Assembly (NCBI GenBank): GCA_037953625.1
Contig: CM075650.1
Location: 22,471,206 to 22,535,205 of the forward strand
DNA length: 64,000 nucleotides
Direction of reading: 5' to 3'
DNA from: Crotalaria pallida
Taxonomy: Eukaryota > Streptophyta > Magnoliopsida > Fabales > Fabaceae
In this document: positions 55,922 to 64,000 of the stretch, in pieces
Position numbering within the stretch: the first letter of the stretch is position 1
Layout of the letters: each line of letters opens with the position of its first letter
Notes under the pieces: generated by a model
Told to the model about the DNA's origin: nothing
What the model saw: the letters and a program-made list of their open reading frames with translations, nothing else
Database searches by the model: none
Translations under genes and position numbers: made by a program

Positions 55922-57846
55922 GTAGTTTTACTAAAAAAAAAAAATTGTGGTACAGACCTCGCGCGCCTCAGGCGCGCGGGCTGCTACAAGACCCAGTTTG
56001 GAGGAATTTTTCTAGTTTTCCCAAAGGGGTGCAAAAGTTCAGTTTTGGGGTCAAATTCTGATTCTACCATCTTATCTCTTAGGATTAGATTTATTTTTAT
56101 TTTTTTTATTTTTTTATTTTTAGTAATAGATATTTTTTTTATTTTATCTCTTAGGATTAGTTTTATCTTATCTCTTAGGATTAGATTTTTTTTTTTATCT
56201 TATTTTTTAGTAACAGATATTTTTTTAGGATTAGATTAGTTTTATATCTTTTAGGAATTTGTTATATCTTTTTAGGAATTTGTTTTATCTTTTTAGGATT
56301 AGATTTATCTTAGGATTATTTTTAGAATAGATTTTTTTTTAATTTTTTTCGTTTATTTTCGTTTTTTTTATTTTCTATTTTTTAGGGATAGATTTATTTT
56401 AGGATTAGATTTGTTTTTGTAGCATTTGGACCTCATTAGCCCCAATTTTTTCAATATTAAACCCCAGGCCCCTGTACATCACCAAAAATATTGTCCAGCT
56501 TTTTAGGTAGTTTTTAATTTTCATTTTGTAGTTTTAGGCTAGATTAGTTTGCTTGAGGACAAGCCAACATCTAAGTTTGGGGGAGTATATACAAAATAAA
56601 AATTAAAATTTTTCAGATCTGAATTTTTCTCCCATATTGGTATTGGTTTGTGTCCTTAGCAAAAGTAATTAATTTTTCTAACCTTAGGACTTTTTCTCTT
56701 TTGATTCATGTACATACTTAGTTTAGGACTTAGACTCATTGGTATTCGACTCTATTTGATTGAGCTCTATATGATTACGGTGATTGGGTTATTTCGACAA
56801 AGGCTTTCAGAACTTGTGACTAGTGAACTGACTTTAGCCATATGTGAGGTTTTGAGCCTATTGAGGGATATGAATTTTATTGAAATATACTAATATTGAG
56901 ACCCCTATTTTTTCATGAGTGTGTTCACTTTGATATTGTCTTCTAGAACTTGACCTGTGACCATTTCAAAATTGATAATTGATTGCATGCATGAAGATGA
57001 TTAAGGCACCTAGGGTGTGTTTTTGAGACCTTCAGATGGTTTGAATTGATAAATTTTTCCTTAGTTGCCCATTTTGAGCCTTATGAGACATTATGATTTT
57101 TCTTTGGTACCTTGCATTTATTGAAATATTCTTTGTTAGTACCTTGGAAATTTTGAATGAGCAATTGAGAGGAATATAGAAAGAAAAAGTGAAAGTAATT
57201 GGTGAAAAGTGTATGAGTTCTATTTCTCTTCCAAAGAAGAATAAAAAAGAAAAAGTAAATAAATAACAAATGTAAAGGAAGAGAATAGAAGAAAAGAAAA
57301 AATTTGGAAAAGAAAGGAAGAATAAAATGTTCCTGATGTGAGTGTGAGTCTTTATTGTATTCATTGCTCATTCATGGTTTTTGAGGGAAACTTGTTTTTG
57401 TAAATATTTTTGCGAATTAACCTTTGTTTTATCCTTTCTTTCTTTTATCCCACCTGACACTTTTAGCCATGGCCCCATTACAACCAAAAATAAGACCTTT
57501 TGATTTTTGCATGCATTCAATAATTTCAGTGGAGATGTTGGTCTATGGTCAAGCCTATGGTAACACATTATCATTGTTGAACTTGAGTGAATTGAAAATA
57601 TGACCCTTATACACTTTTGAGAGAAACATTTGAGAGGTTGAGAGTGTTCATTAGTTCTGAGTTCTGAATGGGATTGTTATGTTAACTAGTATGTAATTGT
57701 GTAAATAGTTTATGATAATATGTGTCGAAGTGATGAGTCGTAGTCTTAGATTAGGTGTGTTCATGTTGATTTAGGGAGTTTGTCTTTTGTTTAGAATTTT
57801 TATTTTACTTTTGCCTAGGACATGCAAAATGCTAAGTTTGGGGGAG
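55922..57846 (+). other. 3' non-coding internal region of the Athila-like element
   Basis: T-rich repeats of TTAGGATTAGATTT type at about 56080-56410, GC palindromes near 55963-55980 (CGCGCCTCAGGCGCG), a first GTTTGGGGGAG motif at about 56575, and an AT-rich part to the true polypurine tract at 57834-57846. No supported gene. Confidence 0.55.
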
Positions 57847-58107
57847 TGATTTGGGTCCAATATATATAGATTTGAGCATTGATTTGACTCCCTTATATTA
57901 TGTATTTGGCTTGTTTCTCTAGCAAATTTAGGACTTTTTATTAGATTTTAATTATTTTTAGTAGTTTAGGGTTCTTTGAACGTTTTGATTCGTTTGTTAG
58001 TGTTTCAGGTACTTTTTGGAGCTTAAATGGATAAAATATTTATGGACCTGAAAAGAGGACGAAAAGATCTTGCAAATGGAAAAAGAACGGAGCAAAACGG
58101 AGTCGAA

Positions 58108-58370
58108 GTAGGTCCCACGCGCCTGGGGCGCGGGGACGGGGGCGCCTTAGGCGCGCCTGCGTGAAAAAGAATTAACACCAGACCTGCGCGCCTGGGGCGC
58201 GCGTACCTGTTGGAGGCCCAATTGGACCAGATTCTGAACAAAGTAGAAGAAGAGAAGTCTAATTTGGCTTCATATCTTAGATTTGGTCAGAAATTAGAAG
58301 ATAAACATGGACCTTATCTATTAGATTTAATTAAGATTTATTTTAGGATTTGTTTTACTCTTTAAATAGA
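58108..58370 (+). promoter_or_regulatory. Palindrome cluster and TATA box of the Athila-like LTR
   Basis: GC palindromes (CGCGCCTGGGGCGCG, GGCGCCTTAGGCGCG, GCGCGCCTGGGGCGCGC) at 58115-58203 are followed by CTTTAAATAGAGG near 58358, a good TATA box. Same order as in the long gypsy-type LTRs. Confidence 0.55.
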
Positions 58371-59434
58371 GGATTTGTAAATAGTTTTCAGTAGGTTTTA
58401 AGATCATAGAATTCAATTAGGATTAGAGAGAGAGGTTAGTAACATCTATTGAGAGCAAGGAGGCAAGGCACAAGGATTGAAGGTCTCTTGGAGAGTTAAC
58501 CTGTATTGTCTATGATATGAGGTTTTCTCTTTGCTTCTGTTTTCTTTATTTCTATATGTGTAACTAAAACCTCTTGTTAGGAACATGGTGTAAATTGTAT
58601 GATGTAACTTATTTTAATTTATTATTTAGTATTTTGCTGCTTTTAATTCATGCATTAATTGAGTTTTTATTACATAAACCCGCACAATTTATGTTTTGGA
58701 TTTCTTAATTCGCAACGAGAGTTGGGATTTTGAATAGGCCATGCAATTAATGGTATAATCAGTCCAAAATATAGGGATATAATTGGATGATTATATGACT
58801 TTATAATTCCCTTGTGCTGAATAGATATTTTCTTATATTGTAATTTGTTGAGGGATCAAGGATTAAATATATAGAAAATAAGGGTAATGTTAGAGACGTC
58901 TAACTATTGCTATTTGAGAGGAATAGTCCATGAATTGAAGGATAATTAAAGGAAAATATAAATCATAGTTAAAATAAGTGAATCATACAATGAAACCAAA
59001 TTCCTAACCTTTTTCTATTGCTTTCTATACATCTTATCTCCTCAATCTTCTTTTCTTATTTTACTATTATTATTCTTCTCCTTCTTAAATTCAATAACAA
59101 GTTGCACTAATAATTACGAATTGGTGGAAAGTTATTAGAAACAACTTCGATCCCTGTGGGACGATATTCGGTCTTCCAGACTATATTACTCGTTGACCTA
59201 GTCCTCTTGCTAGTATATCAACAGCTACCAAGGGGTATTTCACATTGCCAGTGCAAAGCGGAGATGCGTATTCATTTGTAAGGCGTTGGTGGTAGATGGG
59301 TGGTTGTGTATTTCAATGATATGCACAACCACTCACTGTTGGCTGAATTTGGCCGAATCCATCAATCACAATGCAAGATCTCGGATGCTGACTTGGAGGA
59401 GGCGAGAGGTATGAAGAAGGTTGGTATCAAAAAG

Positions 59435-59958
59435 GAACTGAGAACATTGGTCTTTGGTATCCTAGTGATGCTAATCTTAGTTTGATCGGATATTCTGATT
59501 CTGATTTTGCGGGATGCAAGATTGATCGAAAAATCACAAGTGGAACTTGTCATCTTTTGGGAAGTTCACTAGTGTCTTGGTTTTCTAAAAAGCAAGCTTG
59601 TGTTGCTCTTTCAATCGCTGAAACAGAATACATTGCAGCCGGTAGTTGTTGTGCACAAATCCTTTGGATGAAACAACAACTGTCGGATGTTGGCTTAAAA
59701 TTGGATCACATTCCTATCAAATGTGACAATACGAGTGCAATCAATCTAACTAAGAATCCAGTGTATCATTCGCGAACAAAACACATTGAAATAAGACATC
59801 ATTTTCTAAGAGATCATGTTCAAAAAGGTGAATGTGCTATAGAATTTGTAAGCATTGAAAATCAATTAGCAGACGTTTTTACTAAACCCCTACCGAGAGA
59901 TACACTTTTTCATATAAGAAGGGAACTCGGCATTTTGGATGAATCAAGTGTAAGCTAA
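59435..59958 (+). pseudogene. Copia RNase H domain, 5'-truncated (copy B)
   Basis: Near-identical to copy A (44950-45469), with a few substitutions (KITSGTCHLLG, DVGLKLD, GECAIEF). It ends with the stop at 59956-59958. It is fused to the FAR1 fragment at the same point as copy A, which shows that the fusion predates the copying. Confidence 0.88.
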
Positions 59959-60388
59959 TTGTCTTTCAGTGTTTTAAATTGATCAATCACCCAAAACAAT
60001 GTCTTACCTCAATGCAAAATTGATCGTGTTCCTTTTACTTATTCAAATATTTTTTTAATTTTAAAAGCTTGAAAGTTCCAGCTCTGCTTATTCTTTAAAT
60101 GGTTTTCTTTTGCTGTCATATGAGTTTTCTCGTTTATTTCCTAGATGATTATCTTTAGGGGGAGAAGGGCATATTCTATCATGTCATATTCTTGCCCTGT
60201 GTCTCATTTTTTTTTCTTTTGGCAATATGCTTAATCTTCGGCCTCTTTTTTATCATGCCAAAAGGGGGAGAAAGGGTGTTGTTTTTGTTTTACAAGTCTT
60301 ACAGGTTTCCGAGCATAATTTACGAGCATACATTCAGGGGGAGTGTACAAAATCAACAAGCATTTGTCATCATCAAAAAGGGGGAGAT
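59959..60388 (+). other. Copia 3' non-coding region and polypurine tract (copy B)
   Basis: Counterpart of 45470-45929, shorter by about 30 bp in the TACGAGCATACATTCA repeat. Ends AAAAAGGGGGAGAT before the LTR. Confidence 0.7.
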
Positions 60389-61861
60389 TGTAGAATAAAA
60401 AAGGTTTCGATGAAGACAAATGAATCAGCTCGCTGTGTTGATGAAGTCGAGCTCGGTCCTCGGCAATCGATGAAGACAACTTAATCAGCTCACTGTGTTG
60501 ATGAAGTCGAGCTCGGTCCTCGGCAATCGATGAAGACAAATGAATCAGCTCAACGTGTTGATGAAGTCGAGCTCCGTCCTCGACCATTGATGAAAACAAA
60601 AGAATCAGCTCATTGTTATGATGAAGTTAATCACTTTGATGAGCTCGGTTCTCGGCACCTAGCTCCGTCCTCGGTCATCGATGGAGACAAATGAATCAGC
60701 TTAGTGTTCTAATGAAGTCAATTACTTTGATGAGCTCGGTTCTCTGCACCTATCTCGGTGCTCGGTGTGCTATGAATCTCAGTGCTATCTGATCGGATCG
60801 ATCCATGCTCATAATCTCAGTGTTATCTGGTCGGCAGAAGATCAGATCGGTCGATGCTCATAAACTTAGTGCAAAATGGTCGGAGTAAGATCGGCTCAGT
60901 CAGACTTTGATCAGGTCCGCTATACAAGTCCCCCAGCTTGGCAAGGCGTTTTGACATATGTCGAGTTCACTAACTGTTGTTCAGCTTTCTCAACAAACAA
61001 CAGTTAAGAAGGGATTGATTAAAATCAAATCTGATTTGAAAGTGACAGTTGGAAAGGCATTTACTCCCAGAATCTTTCCTAATTCGGTGACTCCATTTCC
61101 TCCCTGATCTTTGGGGATTTTGGAGATTATAAAGGGAGCGTATGAAGAAGACAGGATTAGAAGACACACGCAAAAATCAAACTGTTAATCGTCTTTGTCA
61201 ATTCTTTTCTCAACCTAATACTCAATTGGTTTTCACACTTTCTGATCTATTTTCAATTGATTTTCTGGCCGAAACCATATTCACGTTTCTTACTGTTCAT
61301 TGAAGAGAGGAGGAGCTATTGAAGGTTTCAAGGAGCTCCGTCTGTGGAAGTGTTGGAGAGGTTCTTCAGCCATCAAAATCAATTGGGGTAGATTTCAAGA
61401 CTTTGGTACACTCTTGAAAGGGTTAGGAGTTAGTGAGGTTCACTGTAATTCCTTTGTAACCAATTGAATTGATTTTGAGTAAAAAGCTCCCTAAGGTTTA
61501 GGAGGGACTGGACGTAGCTCTCAAGGGTGAGAGTGAACCTGTATAAAATTTTTGTACCTCTTCTATTTTACTGCTTTCTGCATTGTCCAAGTGTTTTAGT
61601 CGCCTTTGTTGAAACTTAAACTGCTTAAATCGTGCTAGTTGTGAAACCGCTGAAAATCTGGTTTTTGTGTGTTGCAGCTCGGATAATCGATTATCGGTAT
61701 AGATAACCGATTATCTCATACTGCTCGGCACAAAATCCGCTCTTTTATATAAAAACAGCATCATTTCAACTATTTCAATTATATTCGAAAAATTAATACT
61801 ATTACTTCCAACTACTATTCACCCCCTAGTAGATTGTTAGGTCGCTTGTTGGTTTCCAACA
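60389..61861 (+). mobile_element. Complete copia LTR (copy B), about 1.47 kb
   Basis: Starts TGTAGAATAAAAAAGG and ends TTGGTTTCCAACA, a common end of SIRE-like copia LTRs, after CACCCCCTAGTAG. Four 60-bp repeats lie at about 60410-60710. The sequence from ATACTGCTCGGCAC onward, missing in copy A, is intact here. Confidence 0.88.
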
Positions 61862-61984
61862 CACATTTTATAAATGTTTTTGTCTTTAAATATAAATCCC
61901 TTTATAATATTTAAGCAATATTAAATAACTTATATCAAGCATAGCCTTATTTTTTCCACCTATATTTAATTAAATTTTACATAT

Positions 61985-62112
61985 TGGCAAGTGGATTTAG
62001 CTCACATGGTCACGTACTTAAGGCTTGGGAATTGGAAGTCCCGGGTTCGATCCTAAGCGCCACCATTTGGTGGATTTAAATCCTCTTCCCCTATCCTCGT
62101 AAAAAAAATCAA
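61985..62112 (+). mobile_element. tRNA-derived SINE
   Basis: Box A-like TAGCTCACATGG (61998-62009) and box B GGTTCGATCC (62044-62053) are spaced like a polymerase III promoter. The head is followed by GCGCCACCATTTGGTGG, a CCTCTTCCCC stretch and an A-rich tail. The cloverleaf is not complete, so this is a SINE rather than a functional tRNA gene. Confidence 0.65.
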
Positions 62113-62540
62113 AAATACTTTACCTATAAATTTTTTTTTTTGCATATTTCGATAAACATTAATACTTTTTTTATGATAATGATTACATCAATATATGTGT
62201 ATTTTTGAAACTTTAATATATTTTATTTTTATAATTTTGAAAGTAATAACTACATTTAATTACTTATTTTAATCTATATAAATTAGTTTAAAATGTTTTA
62301 TAAATAGAAACTTAACTACTTATTTTAATTTTAATCTATAAAAATGCCATATATCTATACTATTATATATATAAAAAAAACCCTGTTTTTTAACTGTTTT
62401 ACAACTAAAATAACTAATAAAAGTGTACATAATTTCACTTTTCCTATATTATCCTTAATGATTAATGGGTGGTTTCTCAGAAAAAAAACTGCTTTAGCAG
62501 TTTTTAAAAGGGAAGGATAGATATAAACTACTAGGGGTCT

Positions 62541-63004
<464 letters not shown>

Positions 63005-63046
63005 AACATAATTGAACATTTTGATTTTATAAAGAAAAGGCATTCT

Positions 63047-63433
63047 AAAGCTGAGTATGGGAGGCACTGAGAAATCGGGCTTCTTGTCTTAACTTTATTC
63101 CAATGCCAGTGTCTCGACAGGCACTCCCCGTGTCAGTTCATCCGCATTCACTTTTATCGTAAAGAATTTTTTATAGTAAAATGATACTCCTCCGGTCCAT
63201 ATTATAAGCAACACTGCTACCAGTTATCTACTACCGGTCCATATTAGTAGATAACTGGTAGCAGTGTTACTTATAATATGGACCGAAGGGAGTATCATTT
63301 TACTATAAAAAATTCTTTACGATAAAAGTGAATGCGGATGAACTGACACGGGGAGTGCCTGTCGAGACACTGGTATTGGAATAAAGTTAAGACAAGAAGC
63401 CCCGATTTCTCAATGCCTCCCATACTCAGCTTT
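63047..63433. repeat. 387-bp near-perfect palindrome with Stowaway-like ends at its centre
   Basis: Left arm 63047-63233 and right arm 63245-63433 are inverse copies with only a few differences, around an 11-bp centre (CCGGTCCATAT). The inner part of each arm reads ACTCC(C/T)TCCGGTCCATATT-like, the terminus of a Stowaway MITE. No coding content. Confidence 0.93.
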
Positions 63434-64000
63434 ACGGTTTTCCTTCCTGCTCATGTCCAAATCTCATCCTCAAAAGTGAAACTTCTATGCACCGTTCCTT
63501 TCTAACCCCACCTTTTCCTAAGAAATTAGTCGTTGGTCCTAGATTTTCTTCTTGTTTGTGATCTAATTTAATAATAAGAACATATTACGTGTGTCATTTG
63601 GTATATTTTGTGTGACTTTATGTGGTAAAGTATAGTAATTAGAAGAAAAAAGTTGAAATAAATAATTTTTAATTAAATTTATTTTTTAACCAAACATATG
63701 GAATGATATAAAGTGTAAGACATCTTTTTGATAAATAGAAAAATATAGTAAAAGTTAAAAACATAGAATAAAAAAGTAATTATTTTATGAATTTTATTAA
63801 CCTCGACTTTTAGAGATAAGAATAAGTTCCCAAAAAATAACATTATTAACTTGAAAAACTAAATATATAAATTTCTACTAGCTTCTTAAATACATTATTT
63901 TTTTATATATAAAATCGCTGATAGGTTGGTTTATAAATAAAAAAGTTTTATTATGCAATCAAGATTGATATGGTAATACAACAACCCACTAATAAAATCA
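63434..64000. other. AT-rich end of the window
   Basis: No gene, repeat or element recognised. Confidence 0.4.

Larger units (their letters stand above)
54303..59223 (+). mobile_element. Non-autonomous Athila-like LTR retrotransposon with truncated 5' LTR
   Basis: The 3' LTR is 57847-59223 (1377 bp, TGATTTGGGTCC to TATATCAACA), preceded by the polypurine tract AAGTTTGGGGGAG. The 5' LTR keeps only its last ~525 bp (about 54300-54824). After a 6-bp gap the primer site TGGCGCCGTTGCCGGGGATT (54831) is complementary to the 3' end of plant tRNA-Asp(GTC), as in Athila-type elements. The only long ORF lacks pol motifs. A second copy of the AAGTTTGGGGGAG motif lies near 56572. GCTAC after the element would be its target duplication; the left copy is lost with the 5' LTR. 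Confidence 0.88.
54119..59485 (+). pseudogene. FAR1-type domain fragment (copy B), split by a retrotransposon
   Basis: Sequence from GTTGATTTTGGCAG (54119) to GGCAGGGATT (about 54303) matches copy A 44511-44695. It resumes at 59224 with GCTACCAAGGGG and runs to MKKVGIKKE and the copia junction at about 59438. The TGA of copy A (44865) is CGA here, so the domain reads through to DADLEEARGMKK. About 38 bp of the gene at the insertion site are missing. The 5' exons are absent. Confidence 0.82.

Noticed and set aside
61985..62065. Functional tRNA gene
   Set aside because: Box A and box B are present but the acceptor and anticodon stems do not form a proper cloverleaf. A SINE fits better.

Overview
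The window is nuclear DNA of a eudicot, probably a legume. The genes have introns with GT/AG borders and the sequence is AT-rich. It is packed with long LTRs, foldback MITEs and SINE-like units of types common in legumes. No bacterial-type operon, rRNA cluster or CRISPR array is present. Only one gene looks intact: a two-exon PPR gene at 20962-23697.

Layout. (1) 1-7150: remains of a Ty3/gypsy chromovirus-like element with no coding capacity. A partial LTR ends at 1391, a typical 3' internal end lies just before 5221, and a second LTR starts at 5221. (2) 7150-10600: a 5'-truncated MULE whose transposase C-terminus is followed by plant mobile domain (PMD) exons and a row of small hairpins. (3) 10640-13010: a broken gag-like gene on the minus strand, split by a 1.3-kb non-autonomous MULE with a 9-bp target duplication. 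(4) 13320-36980: an imperfect tandem duplication. Each unit carries part of a lycopene epsilon-cyclase gene (LCYE) and a PPR gene. The left unit has only the last two LCYE exons, with a mutated splice acceptor, but an intact PPR gene. The right unit has a longer LCYE lacking its 5' end and carrying a nonsense codon, and a decayed PPR copy. (5) 36980-39910: a foldback MULE, two head-to-tail SINE-like units and the decayed 3' exons of a sugar transporter. (6) 39916-61861: a FAR1-type DNA-binding gene fused to the 3' part of a copia element, in two copies, broken up by nested LTRs. The nesting is copia LTR, then a minus-strand LTR, then a MULE MITE, then a plus-strand solo LTR. The second chimera copy holds an Athila-like non-autonomous element with a tRNA-Asp primer site. 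(7) 61862-64000: a SINE, an inverted repeat beside a 343-bp CT microsatellite, and a 387-bp palindrome.

The most unusual signal is shared by the large LTRs of about 3.1-3.2 kb (5' portions or whole copies at 5221, 40081, 47264 minus and 49772, plus a 3' part at 1-1391). They have a palindrome cluster upstream of the presumed transcription start, a predicted 1.3-1.5-kb intron inside the LTR, and a tandem array of hairpin-forming units inside that intron. Array sequences differ completely between LTRs but occupy the same place. In at least one LTR the hairpin stem covaries between units. A short conserved post-intron exon with a CACGTGG core and a GAAA-loop hairpin follow.
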